Assembly: GCA_035295745.1 (NCBI GenBank)
Contig: DATGIL010000090.1
Location: 62,001 to 126,000, forward strand
Origin: JAIQFL01 sp035295745
Lineage (GTDB): Bacteria; Acidobacteriota; Terriglobia; Bryobacterales; Bryobacteraceae
Direction: 5' to 3'
Length of the DNA stretch: 64,000 bases
In this document: positions 44,468-53,016 of the stretch, piece by piece
Position numbering within the stretch: the first letter of the stretch is position 1
Layout: every line of letters starts with the position of its first letter
The notes under the pieces: model-generated
Database searches by the model: none
The model's input: only the letters and a program-made list of their open reading frames with translations
What the model was told of the DNA's origin: nothing
Made by a program: the position numbers and the translations under genes

Positions 44468-44494
44468 TTTTGGGCAGTGGTATCGTATATTCCA
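44468..44494 (+). promoter_or_regulatory. DUF4384 box, copy 2
   Basis: TTTTGG at 44468 and gtggtatcgtatattcca (44477-44494) lie 37 bp before the start of the second DUF4384 gene. It is the partner of the box at 43235-43261. The rest of the 211-bp gap 44321-44531 shows no gene; a tgtaaaat hexamer-like stretch near 44361 may be another promoter. Confidence 0.6.
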
Positions 44495-44531
44495 GATGGA
44501 GGTCCGGTTTGGGGCTGACCGGTACTAAAAC

Positions 44532-45419
44532 ATGTTTTCCTCAAATATTCTGATTCCCTTATGCGCGGCCGGAGTTTTGGCGACAGTGGCCGCGGCACAG
44601 ACTCCGCAATCCGCATCCAAGCCGCAACTCACGCCGCGCGAACTTTTCTATTCGGCGTCGCCTGATGCGGCTGCGGCTCACAAGAGCCAGTCGAAGAGCA
44701 GCGGTTCCAAGGGCGCTACGGGCGCCAAGAATACCAAGAACACCACGACCGCCAAGCAGGATTCCGGAGCCGCCTCCAATGGCGCGCCGCATGCGCCGGA
44801 TGGCACGACGATCATCGACGCGTCCTCTGGGCCGCCGATCGGGATCACTTACACCCTGCGGAAGAAGGTCGGCGATGCGATGGTGGATGTCGCTCCGGAA
44901 TCCACTTTCCGCAAGGACGACCGTATCGATTTCATCGTGCAGGCCAACTATCCCGGCTATCTCTATATCGGAAACAAAGGTCCCGATGGTTCGTGGAATC
45001 CACTCTTTCCGGCGCGCGAGATCGACAACGGCGACAATCGGGTGGAGGCATTCCACAAGTACACGATGCCCCCCGGCTACCGCATCAAGTTCGATGAAAA
45101 GACCGGCGTGGAAGAGGTATTCATTCTGTTTTCACGCGAGCCGGTGCCCGATTTCGAAAAGCTGCTCTATGCCGATAAGGGTGGGGCAGCCGCCGGTAAG
45201 TCCACTCCAGCCCAGCCAAAACCCCTCAACGTCGCCAAAGCCGACCTGCCGGCAGCCACTGTGGACCGCTTGCGCGATGCCTACACCCGCGATCTTCTGA
45301 TTGAGAAGATCGATGACGACAAACCGGGCGACCATAAGGAAAAGGCCGTTTACATCGTGAACCCCACCGGCGCCTCTGATTCGCATGTGTGGGCAGACCT
45401 CAAACTGGTGCACAAATGA
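44532..45419 (+). CDS. Secreted DUF4384-domain protein 2 (paralogue of protein 1)
   Basis: 295 residues. Leader (LIPLCAAGVLATVAAAQT), the same N-terminal motif as protein 1 (TPRELFYSASPD), a Ser/Lys/Thr linker, and the DUF4384 core (GITYTLRKKVGDAMVDVAPE, DRIDFIVQANYPGYLYIGNK, WNPLFPAREIDNGDN). The end region RLRDAYTRDLLIEKIDDD is nearly identical in layout to protein 1. A tandem duplication followed by divergence of the linker is likely. Its stop codon overlaps the start of the next gene. Confidence 0.87.
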   Translation: MFSSNILIPLCAAGVLATVAAAQTPQSASKPQLTPRELFYSASPDAAAAHKSQSKSSGSKGATGAKNTKNTTTAKQDSGAASNGAPHAPDGTTIIDASSGPPIGITYTLRKKVGDAMVDVAPESTFRKDDRIDFIVQANYPGYLYIGNKGPDGSWNPLFPAREIDNGDNRVEAFHKYTMPPGYRIKFDEKTGVEEVFILFSREPVPDFEKLLYADKGGAAAGKSTPAQPKPLNVAKADLPAATVDRLRDAYTRDLLIEKIDDDKPGDHKEKAVYIVNPTGASDSHVWADLKLVHK

Positions 45420-46114
45420 TTCGCAAGCAGAAACTCATGTTGCCGGTCCTGACCCTGGCTTGTCTGGCGACTGCTTTGCCTCAGAGCAACAAGATGTCGC
45501 AGGGCCCGCACAAGATGGAGATCACGCTCGAGCGTTTCGATCTGGGAACGTGGCACGCCATCGATCCGAGCCTGGTGCTGTCCGAAGGCGACCGCCTGCG
45601 CTTCCGCTACCGGACCAATTTCGACGGCTATCTCTACGTGACCAACCAGACTTCGTCGGGAAAGTACGAACAACTGTTCCCTTTGGAAGAGACCGGGCAG
45701 GATAATAAGATCACCAGCGGCAAAGAATATCAGGTGCCGTCTACCTCCGCCGATTTCAAAGTCGCTGGACCGGCAGGCTACGAAGTGGTCTACTTTCTGG
45801 TGACGCCCTCGAAGCTGTCTTCGGCCGCGCCGCCTCACATGGAGCCGGTGCCGCACGATTTCAAGACCAATCCGCCGCTTCTGATTCCCCGCTGTGACGA
45901 CACCGTTCTGCGTGCGCGCGGCGATTGTATCGACCATTCCGCGGGTCCCAATCTGGTCCCTCGCGGCGTGGAGCTTCCGGAGAATCTCGCCGCGGTTGCC
46001 GATCAGGGGCGCCGCGACCTGGTCTTCCTGCGTCAAAATGACAAGGCTGTGATTTCTTCGCCGGCGCCTTTGACCGGCCCGGTGATCTACGAATTTCGAC
46101 TGGCACACAAGTGA
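45416..46114 (+). CDS. Secreted DUF4384-like protein 3
   Basis: 232 residues from the ATG at 45416 (ATGA overlap with the preceding stop). Leader (KLMLPVLTLACLATALPQ), then a shorter DUF4384-like domain: ITLERFDLGTWHAIDPSLVL, DRLRFRYRTNFDGYLYVTNQ and QLFPLEETGQDN follow the same order as proteins 1 and 2. It lacks the RELFYS motif and the linker. The C-terminal part has cysteines (RCDDTVLRARGDCIDH) and no known domain. It is 4 bp from, or overlaps, the caspase gene. Confidence 0.72.
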   Translation: MIRKQKLMLPVLTLACLATALPQSNKMSQGPHKMEITLERFDLGTWHAIDPSLVLSEGDRLRFRYRTNFDGYLYVTNQTSSGKYEQLFPLEETGQDNKITSGKEYQVPSTSADFKVAGPAGYEVVYFLVTPSKLSSAAPPHMEPVPHDFKTNPPLLIPRCDDTVLRARGDCIDHSAGPNLVPRGVELPENLAAVADQGRRDLVFLRQNDKAVISSPAPLTGPVIYEFRLAHK

Positions 46115-48267
46115 TGGTTATGCTCGCCCAAAGGATACTTCTCGTGAGCGCCTGCGCCGCGCTTGTTCTGGCGCAACCGCAAAAGCAACCTCCCCAGGCG
46201 CCTCCCAAGCAAGGGCAGCGCGACCTGCGGCTGGAAAAGATCGAAAACGAAGGCGCCGAGCCTCCCACGCCCAAGGTGACCATCCCAATGCCACCGCGCA
46301 GCTACGCGCTGGTGGTGGGAGTGTCCCGCTATGCGAAGCTACCCTCCAAGCTGCAGCTTCCCTATGCCGAAGCCGACGCGCAATTAATGTACACCATTCT
46401 CATCAGTCCGGAAGGCGGCAACTTCAAGGCGGAGAACGTGCACGTCCTGACTAACGAGAAGGCGACGTTGGCCAATCTGCGGCAGGAGATTAACGGCTGG
46501 CTCCCAAGCGTCGCGAAAGAAGAGGATCGCGTGCTGATCTACTTCGCCGGCCACGGTTTTCTCGACGAGCGCAACGGCAAGGGCTTCCTCGCGCCATCTG
46601 ACCTCGATATGGCGCACATTCGCGAGACTGGCCTTCCGATGGAAGAACTGGGGCAGGCGATGGGCGGCAAGATTCACGCCAAATCGAAGATCCTGCTCAC
46701 GGATTCCTGCCATAGCGGAGCGCTCACACCCGAAGATACCGAAGCCTTGAACCATAATCTGGTCAAGCTGCAGTCCTCGCTCTTTTCCCTGACGGCGAGC
46801 CGGGATCGCGAGCGGTCGTTTGAAGGTCCGGATTTTGGGGGCGGGCACGGTGTGTTCACCTATTACGTCGCGCGCGGAATGGCCGGTGCTGCCGATACGA
46901 CGCCGCGCGATGGCGTGGTGACTGCCGACGAGTTGGCGGAATACGTTCACACGCAAGTTCGCGAAGCAACTCAAGGCCAGCAGAATCCCACGTCCGAGAA
47001 GGGCAGCTTCGATCCCCAGATGTTTATCGCTCTGGTTCCGGCCAATGCGCCTCCGGGCGAGCCACCTGCACCGAAGACAGGCACGCTGATTTTCGAATCC
47101 AACATGGATGACGTGACGGTGTTGCTCGACGGGAAGACGGTCGGAGTCCTCGCGAAGGGCAAGACGCTGAGCATGCCGGGACTCACGCCTGGAGCCCACA
47201 CCGTGCAAGGATCGCACAACGGCTACGAGCCGGACGGCCCGCGCGAAGAGACCGTGTATCCCGGGCAGACGAGCACCGTGAGCCTCAAGATCATGATCCC
47301 GCGCCATCGCAAGCAGGCCGCGGTCGATTTGGTGGACAAGGGCCTGAAGGCCTATCTGAAGGACCACAATTACAAGGCCGCCTCCGAGTCATTCCTGGCG
47401 GCCTTCAACATGGACTCCACTTACAGCCAGGCGGCTTACTACCTTGCGCGCTGCTACGCCTCGCTGTTCGATCAGGAGAAGGCGGAAACCTACTATAAAA
47501 AGGCGATTCAGATCGATCCGGATTACAGCGAGGCGCGCACCAACTACGCCGGCATGTTACTCGACAAGTTGGATACCGACGAGGCCATCCGCCAACTCAA
47601 CGCCGTCATCCAGCGCGAGCCCAAAAGCGACGTCGCGTGGCGGACCCTGGCCCAGGCGTATCGTCTCAAAGGGCTCTATCCGCAGTCGATCGAGGCGGCC
47701 CAGAAGTCGATTCAGCTTGCCCCGACGGTCGGGGAGCCGCACCTGTGGCTCGGCGACAGCTTGCGGCTGAGTAATCGCGAAGCTGAGTCGGAGACCGAAT
47801 ACGAGCAGTATCTCAAGCTCACGAATTTCGATCCGAAGCTCTCGGGCCAGTTGAATTACTATGTGTTGGGTTCTCTGTTTGGCTTCGGGCGGCGCAAGCG
47901 CGCCGCGGAAAAGGACGTGTGGAGCGATCTGCGGAGCCTGGCGTATTTCGGTCTGTGCGATTCGGAAAAGCGCCTGAAGCATTACGATACCGCCATCGCC
48001 TTTTGCCAGAAGGCACTGAGCTACTCTCCGGACGACCCGTTCGCTCACTATGCACTGGGACTCTCGTATGCCTATCGGGCGAATGCCAACAACAACACCG
48101 CCGACCTGGACCCAGCGGTGCAGCACTTGCAAAAGATGGTCGAGATCAACCCCGATCTCGAGGAGTCGAAGAACGCCACCACGACGATCAAGAACATCCA
48201 GCAGGCCATTGTGGCGTATCAGAAGGCGCTCACCGAATATAAGAGCGGCAACCGTTCCAACCTGTAG
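46114..48267 (+). CDS. Secreted caspase-family (C14) peptidase with PEGA and TPR domains
   Basis: 717 residues from the ATG at 46114; GTG at 46111 and ATG at 46120 are also possible. Leader (ILLVSACAALVLAQPQ), then a caspase p20-like domain: the catalytic dyad H147 (IYFAGHGFL) and C199 (LLTDSCHSG), with the strand YALVVGVSRYAKL at its start. A p10-like continuation ends near residue 310. A PEGA-type beta-sandwich at 326-395 (VTVLLDGKTVGVLAKGKTL) and about eight TPRs at 405-700 follow. This is an orthocaspase predicted to act in the periplasm or outside. No CRISPR or toxin genes are near. Confidence 0.92.
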   Translation: MVMLAQRILLVSACAALVLAQPQKQPPQAPPKQGQRDLRLEKIENEGAEPPTPKVTIPMPPRSYALVVGVSRYAKLPSKLQLPYAEADAQLMYTILISPEGGNFKAENVHVLTNEKATLANLRQEINGWLPSVAKEEDRVLIYFAGHGFLDERNGKGFLAPSDLDMAHIRETGLPMEELGQAMGGKIHAKSKILLTDSCHSGALTPEDTEALNHNLVKLQSSLFSLTASRDRERSFEGPDFGGGHGVFTYYVARGMAGAADTTPRDGVVTADELAEYVHTQVREATQGQQNPTSEKGSFDPQMFIALVPANAPPGEPPAPKTGTLIFESNMDDVTVLLDGKTVGVLAKGKTLSMPGLTPGAHTVQGSHNGYEPDGPREETVYPGQTSTVSLKIMIPRHRKQAAVDLVDKGLKAYLKDHNYKAASESFLAAFNMDSTYSQAAYYLARCYASLFDQEKAETYYKKAIQIDPDYSEARTNYAGMLLDKLDTDEAIRQLNAVIQREPKSDVAWRTLAQAYRLKGLYPQSIEAAQKSIQLAPTVGEPHLWLGDSLRLSNREAESETEYEQYLKLTNFDPKLSGQLNYYVLGSLFGFGRRKRAAEKDVWSDLRSLAYFGLCDSEKRLKHYDTAIAFCQKALSYSPDDPFAHYALGLSYAYRANANNNTADLDPAVQHLQKMVEINPDLEESKNATTTIKNIQQAIVAYQKALTEYKSGNRSNL

Positions 48268-48301
48268 TTGAGTTTCCCGCCTCCCGTGGTACGCTGGCGG
48301 C

Positions 48302-48718
48302 ATGCTTCGCTGCCTGCTTCTGCTCAGTTGTGCTCCTCTCCTCTTCTCGCAAAGCGCGGAAATCCGCACCATGATGAAAGACTCGGAAGCTGCATGGAAT
48401 CGTGGCGACCTGGTGGCATTCGCTTCCTATTACGAGGATTCTCCGGAAACCACGTTCATGGGGAAGGAAGTGGTCCGCGGCGGCACCAAGGCCATTCTCG
48501 ATCGGTACAAGAGGTCCTATCCCACCCCGGAAGCGATGGGTGCACTGACGTTTTCGGAGATTGAAGTGCGTCCGCTGGCGGAAGGGGTGGCGCTGGTGAC
48601 TGGGAAGTTCGCTCTAAAGCGCACCGCGGCAGGAGGCGGAGATGCGTCGGGCCGCTACACGCTGATTGTGCGCAAGACGCCTTCAGGCTGGAAGATCATT
48701 CACGATCACACAAGTTAG
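48302..48718 (+). CDS. Secreted SnoaL-like (DUF4440) protein
   Basis: 138 residues, signal peptide (RCLLLLSCAPLLFSQS). The NTF2-like DUF4440 pattern follows: IRTMMKDSEAAWNRGDLVAF, YYEDSPETTFMGKEVVRGG, AEGVALVTGKFALKRT and GWKIIHDHTS at the end, where the His is typical of the family. It starts 34 bp after the caspase gene and may share its transcript. It could bind a small ligand; no catalysis can be claimed. Confidence 0.8.
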   Translation: MLRCLLLLSCAPLLFSQSAEIRTMMKDSEAAWNRGDLVAFASYYEDSPETTFMGKEVVRGGTKAILDRYKRSYPTPEAMGALTFSEIEVRPLAEGVALVTGKFALKRTAAGGGDASGRYTLIVRKTPSGWKIIHDHTS

Positions 48719-48742
48719 AATAGAGCGCGGTTGGGCGCAAGC

Positions 48743-48800
48743 TCCGAAAAGCGTCGACATGAGTGTCGACGCGGCAAAGAAGAGTCTTAGGCGCCACGCC
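48743..48800 (+). repeat. Dispersed GAGT-loop hairpin element, copy A
   Basis: The hairpin at 48752-48771 has the stem cgtcgac / gtcgacg and the loop atgagt. A weaker second hairpin follows (aaag, loop aagagt, ctta). It lies between two converging genes. The same element occurs at 4081-4130 and 63359-63417. Confidence 0.7.
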
Positions 48801-48802
48801 TC

Positions 48803-50056
48803 TTAGCGCGGAATCCCCAGCTCGCTGGAGACGCGCTCCAGGGTTGCGATCAGGCGCTCAACGTGGGCCTCGGTATGCGCCGCGGTGCACGAGATGCGCA
48901 GCAGATTCTGTGCGGCCGCCGGACGTAGTACCGGATTGATGTAGATGCCTTCCTCAAGCAGGCGTTTGCACAAGCGGCAGAGATCCATCTCTTCCTGAAT
49001 CACCACGGGGACGATGGCGGTCTCGCCGGGCAGCACGTTGAAGCCGCGCCCACGCAGTTCTTCGCGCAGGAACGTGGCCACGCGCAGCAGATGCTCGCGT
49101 CGTTGCGGCTCCTTCCTCATGATCTGGAGAGCCGCGCCTACTGCCGCTACCGATGCCGCCGGTAAGCTCGCGGAAAAGACAAATGGCCGCGCCGTGTGCT
49201 TGAGATAATCCACTACGGTGCGCTCGCCTGCAATAAATCCACCGACCGACGCCAGCGACTTGCTGAAGGTGCCCATCACAATGTCGACGTCGTCGAGAAC
49301 GCCCAAATGCTCGGCCGCGCCTGCGCCGGTGGGCCCCAGCACGCCGATACCGTGCGCTTCGTCCACATAGACGCGCGCTCCGTAAGGCTTCGCGAGCTTG
49401 AGAATACCCTGCAAGTCGGCAATGTCGCCCTCCATGCTGAAGACGCCTTCGGAGACGATCAGAATCTTGTCTTCCGGAGGGCAGTTTTCCAGGCAGCGTT
49501 CGAAGTGATCAAGATCATTGTGCCGGAACCGCATAGTGCGCGCAGGGGAGCGCAGGGCGCCCTCCACCAGGCTGGCATGCAGGTTGTGGTCGCAGATCAT
49601 CACATCGCCCTTTTCGGTGAGGGCGGAGAGGGTGGCGTAATTTGCCTGGAAGCCGGTGCCGAAGATAATCGCAGCGTCCTTGTGGACGAAGGAGGCCAGT
49701 TCGCTCTCCAATTCGATATGCAGGTCCAGAGTTCCATTGAGCAAGCGGGAACCGCTGCACCCGCTGCCATATTTGCGGAGGGCTTGAACGGCGGCTTCCT
49801 TGACCTTGGGGTGAGTGATCAGGTCAAGATAATCGTTAGAGCCGAACATCAGGACCTTGCGTTTGCCCATCCGGACCTCGCCCGGTCCGCATCCATCGCG
49901 ATCGCCAAAGACCTCGAAGTACATGTAGAGCCCGGCGGTTTGCAGGTCACTCGGACGAGTGAAATTCCGGCATTTTTCGAAAATGTCGTTCGATCCGCTG
50001 CCCTTCTTTTTGCCAGTGGTGCCGCTAGTCGATACGCGCATGGTCCTCAGTTCCAT
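48803..50056 (-). CDS. spt: Serine palmitoyltransferase-like alpha-oxoamine synthase
   Basis: 417 residues of the PLP fold-type I oxoamine synthase family. The Schiff-base lysine is K266 in GTFSKSLASVGGF; nearby are HDHNLHASL-type substrate loops (ICDHNLHASLVEGA), DEAHGIGVLGPTG and FGSNDYLDLITHPKV. The N-terminal segment DIFEKCRNFTRPSDLQTAGLY with a long acidic lead is typical of bacterial serine palmitoyltransferases rather than BioF or Kbl. It would condense serine with a fatty acyl thioester to 3-oxo-sphinganine. It overlaps the adjacent acyltransferase gene by 10 bp and is the last gene of the cassette. Confidence 0.82.
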   Translation of the reverse strand: MELRTMRVSTSGTTGKKKGSGSNDIFEKCRNFTRPSDLQTAGLYMYFEVFGDRDGCGPGEVRMGKRKVLMFGSNDYLDLITHPKVKEAAVQALRKYGSGCSGSRLLNGTLDLHIELESELASFVHKDAAIIFGTGFQANYATLSALTEKGDVMICDHNLHASLVEGALRSPARTMRFRHNDLDHFERCLENCPPEDKILIVSEGVFSMEGDIADLQGILKLAKPYGARVYVDEAHGIGVLGPTGAGAAEHLGVLDDVDIVMGTFSKSLASVGGFIAGERTVVDYLKHTARPFVFSASLPAASVAAVGAALQIMRKEPQRREHLLRVATFLREELRGRGFNVLPGETAIVPVVIQEEMDLCRLCKRLLEEGIYINPVLRPAAAQNLLRISCTAAHTEAHVERLIATLERVSSELGIPR

Positions 50057-51162
50057 TCATAAATTCGGTAGGTCTTATACCGCTTGGCCCCCATCACTTC
50101 CAGGGAACGATTCATCAAAACATTGTCTTCCAAGATCCAGGACATTTCACAGTCCCCAAACCCCAGTTTCCTGGCATTGCGTACGAGCGTTGCATAGAAC
50201 GCCGCCGGAAGCCCCGTTGTGCGGTACTCCTCCACCACCCCAAGTGCAAGAACCCGAACACTTTTGATCAATCGTTGATAATACAGGATTTTGAGCAGGC
50301 CCGTCGGGAACAGATTTCCACCGGCAGGCTTAAGTGCGAAGTTGACATCGGGCAAGGCCAAGGCGAAGCCGACCACCCGGTTCCCCACTTCCCCGATGAG
50401 CACCAGATCGGTCTTCAGAATCTGCTTCATCTCCTTGCCCATCAAGGCGAATTCCTCGCGGGTCATGGGAATGAAGCCCCAGTTACGGCTCCACGCCTTC
50501 GAATAGACTTCCCACACACGTTCTACTTCCGTAGTGAAGTCCTTCATGTTGATCGGACGAACCGTAACCCCGTTGGTCTTTAACGCGCGGTCGGCGATCC
50601 GATCGATTTTTTTCATCTCGATTCTGTGGGAATTGCTGAGGTAAGCTAACAAATCCTTGGCTTTGCGAAGCCCCACCTGGTCCATTAACGTCGGATAATA
50701 GCGCGGGTTATAGGTCATCATGACCATAGGGCTGGAGTCGAAGCCGTCAATCAGCATGCCGCATTCGTAATTGGTGGAGGGATTGACAGGGCCGCGGATA
50801 AATTTGGCGCCCCGTTCGAAAACCCATTGGCGGGCCCGTGACAACAGGTCACGAGCTACGGCCAGATCGTTTACACTTTCGAAAAACCCGAAGAATCCGG
50901 CGTTTTCCTCATGGACACGATTGTGCGCCCTGTCGATTATGGCAGCGATCCGGCCTACCACGCGACCACTCTGGCGCGCCAGAAAGAATTCTACCTCTGC
51001 GTTAGCATAATACGGATGCTTCGCCCGGTCGAGCAATTCCTTAACGGCGATGCGCAGGGGCGGTACCCAATACGGATCGTCGCGGTAAAGGGCATACGGC
51101 AATTCCACGAATTCTTTCATGGCTTTTTTGCCGTCTACCGCCGCCACCTCAATATCCGCCAA
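50047..51162 (-). CDS. bcerS: GNAT-fold acyltransferase, candidate bacterial ceramide synthase
   Basis: 371 residues with a duplicated GNAT-like fold. Recognisable pieces are FVELPYALYRDDPYWVPPLR near the N-terminus, RGPVNPSTNYECGMLIDGFD, PMVMMTYNPRYYPTLMDQ and ALGVVEEYRTTGLPAAFYAT. This family, also called YghO-like, includes the Caulobacter bCerS that acylates sphinganine to make ceramide. Position between spt and a PAP2 enzyme and next to a CerR-like reductase supports the same role. The acyl donor is unknown. It overlaps spt by 10 bp and the PAP2 gene by 14 bp. Substrate assignment is inference from the neighbourhood. Confidence 0.7.
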   Translation of the reverse strand: MADIEVAAVDGKKAMKEFVELPYALYRDDPYWVPPLRIAVKELLDRAKHPYYANAEVEFFLARQSGRVVGRIAAIIDRAHNRVHEENAGFFGFFESVNDLAVARDLLSRARQWVFERGAKFIRGPVNPSTNYECGMLIDGFDSSPMVMMTYNPRYYPTLMDQVGLRKAKDLLAYLSNSHRIEMKKIDRIADRALKTNGVTVRPINMKDFTTEVERVWEVYSKAWSRNWGFIPMTREEFALMGKEMKQILKTDLVLIGEVGNRVVGFALALPDVNFALKPAGGNLFPTGLLKILYYQRLIKSVRVLALGVVEEYRTTGLPAAFYATLVRNARKLGFGDCEMSWILEDNVLMNRSLEVMGAKRYKTYRIYEWN

Positions 51163-52066
51163 TGCGCAACGCTCCTTTCGACATAACTCGATACAAAGCG
51201 GGCGTGGACACGAGGAGCAGCGCCGCCAGGATGATCCCCGCCATCACGTCAACCGTATAGTGGTATCGAAGATAAACTGTAGCAAAAATGATGAGCGGAG
51301 TGTAGGTGAAATAGATCCAAAACAGAGGTTTCGAAATTGCCCGGCTCGACCACCACGCGAGGATGGTGAGTTCGGTGTGACCACTCGGGAAACAGTCGTA
51401 ATGCGCAGATTCCAGACGGTCGAGCGTACTCTGCATGGCGTGAAAAAGCCAGAGTCCCTGTAACGGTATGTGCTGCAAATGGTTGAGAAGGAAACGGGGT
51501 CCCCGTGCGGGCACAATCAGGTACCCGATATAAGAAGCTAAATATCCCAGGGCGATTAAAAAAGCATAATATTGGAACTCTCCGGGCCGGTGTTTTCGCC
51601 AAATCAGGAACGGAATCAGAAGTACCGCCGGTACGAAAAGCGTATACACAATCTGCAGAAATTCAGTCAGCGCGGGAGTGTGCACTCGCTCCAGCCACAC
51701 CGTAGGATGAGCACCCCAGATCCGAAAATCCAAATCCGCCAGCCACTGGTCGGCATCGGTGCCGCGAACTGCGGGTACCAGGAGAGCCATTTCCTTGTAA
51801 CAAGAGGCTACGTACGGCAAGGCATACCAGTTCCGGAAGATCCAGCTCGTGCGGTTCGGGCACTTGATCTCGAAGAGCGCCAGCCCCATTCCCAGTACAT
51901 GAGCCAGCAACAGCAGGCCGGCGTACTCCACTCTGCTCCACCAGCCCAGAATGCAGATGGTCGTGAACGTCAGATAACCGAGCACCAGTTTATCGATAGC
52001 CCAGAAGCCGGTGTCGGGAGGCGGGCTTGCGGAGCTGTGGTCGTGCCGGCTTACCATTTCAACCAT
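51149..52066 (-). CDS. PAP2-superfamily membrane enzyme, candidate sphingolipid head-group enzyme
   Basis: 305 residues from the ATG at 52066 (ATG at 52057 is possible; both overlap the reductase stop). Six transmembrane segments. The phosphatase-like motifs are VPARGPRF (C1-like), HYDCFPSGHTELT (C2) and YLRYHYTVDVMAG (C3) with the catalytic His-Asp pair. The DFRIWGAHPTVWLE segment marks the PAP2_3 branch, which also contains fungal inositol phosphorylceramide synthase. A role in adding or removing a phospho-head group of ceramide, or dephosphorylating it, is inferred from position. Confidence 0.7.
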   Translation of the reverse strand: MVEMVSRHDHSSASPPPDTGFWAIDKLVLGYLTFTTICILGWWSRVEYAGLLLLAHVLGMGLALFEIKCPNRTSWIFRNWYALPYVASCYKEMALLVPAVRGTDADQWLADLDFRIWGAHPTVWLERVHTPALTEFLQIVYTLFVPAVLLIPFLIWRKHRPGEFQYYAFLIALGYLASYIGYLIVPARGPRFLLNHLQHIPLQGLWLFHAMQSTLDRLESAHYDCFPSGHTELTILAWWSSRAISKPLFWIYFTYTPLIIFATVYLRYHYTVDVMAGIILAALLLVSTPALYRVMSKGALRIGGY

Positions 52067-53016
52067 CCGGCCTGTTTGTACCAGGCGAGAGTCACTTCCA
52101 GCCCGGCATCGAGAGGTGTCTTCGCCTGGAAGCCGATTTCGGCGGCTGCCCGGCGAGAGTCGCACGTCCACCAGCGGCATTGGGCCTCAAGGATTTTATC
52201 ACGCGACACAATTCCCGGCTTGCGTGTGAGGCGCGACCACATTTCCGCCATAAATCCAGTGCAGTGCGCTACCGGCATCGGCACACGCACGACACGAGGA
52301 CGCCGCGACATGATGCGCGCCGCAACCAGGCTGAGATCCGCCCACGTGAGCGGCTTCGGATGCGCGAGAAAGTACGTCCTGCCCGCAGCCTTTGGAGACT
52401 CGGCGGCGGCCAAAAGCCCGTCCACCAGGTCGTCCACATAGATGGCGCTAAACCATCGATCGCCGCCCGCGATCTCGATCACTACACCTTGCGAAATGGA
52501 TTTCAGGAGTGCAAATACGTCGGTGTCGCGTGGTCCGTAGACCACTGGAGGGCGAACGACCACCGCCTGGGGGCAAAGTTCGCGCACCAGGCGTTCCGCC
52601 TCCAGCTTCGATTTGCCGTAATGCGTCAGGGGATGGGGCGGCACGTCCTCGTCGATTGGCGTGCCGTCGGGGCTCGGCCCGGCCGCAGCGAGCGAACTCA
52701 CATGTACCAATCGCACGGAACTACCCGCCAACGCGCGCAGCAATACCCCGGTGCCCTGAACGTTTCCCGCATAGTATTCGGCGGGCCTGAGGGCTTTGGT
52801 AACGCCCGCCAGGTGGATGACGGTGGTGGCACCGCGCAGCGCTTCCTCGAGCCCTTCTCCGCTCACCAGATCGCCAAAGACCGGCTCGATACCCAAGGGC
52901 AGGGAACGCGGAGTCTTCTTTCGCCGCAGCAAAGAGCGAGCGGGTATGTGAGACGCCGAGAGCCTGTCGAGCAAATGGCTGCCGATAAACCCGGTGCCGC
53001 CGGTGACCAGGATCAT
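52051..53016 (-). CDS. cerR: NAD-dependent epimerase/dehydratase, candidate 3-oxo-sphinganine reductase CerR
   Basis: 321 residues, extended SDR. The nucleotide-binding loop is GGTGFIGSHLLDRL, the catalytic Y-x3-K is in HYGKSKLEAERLV, and VVRPPVVYGPRD is the usual following motif. Function as CerR (reducing 3-oxo-sphinganine to sphinganine) is inferred because in the Caulobacter-type pathway such an epimerase-like protein sits with spt and bcerS, as here. Other nucleoside-sugar or lipid reductases use the same fold. The stop codon overlaps the PAP2 start. Confidence 0.68.
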   Translation of the reverse strand: MILVTGGTGFIGSHLLDRLSASHIPARSLLRRKKTPRSLPLGIEPVFGDLVSGEGLEEALRGATTVIHLAGVTKALRPAEYYAGNVQGTGVLLRALAGSSVRLVHVSSLAAAGPSPDGTPIDEDVPPHPLTHYGKSKLEAERLVRELCPQAVVVRPPVVYGPRDTDVFALLKSISQGVVIEIAGGDRWFSAIYVDDLVDGLLAAAESPKAAGRTYFLAHPKPLTWADLSLVAARIMSRRPRVVRVPMPVAHCTGFMAEMWSRLTRKPGIVSRDKILEAQCRWWTCDSRRAAAEIGFQAKTPLDAGLEVTLAWYKQAGWLKW

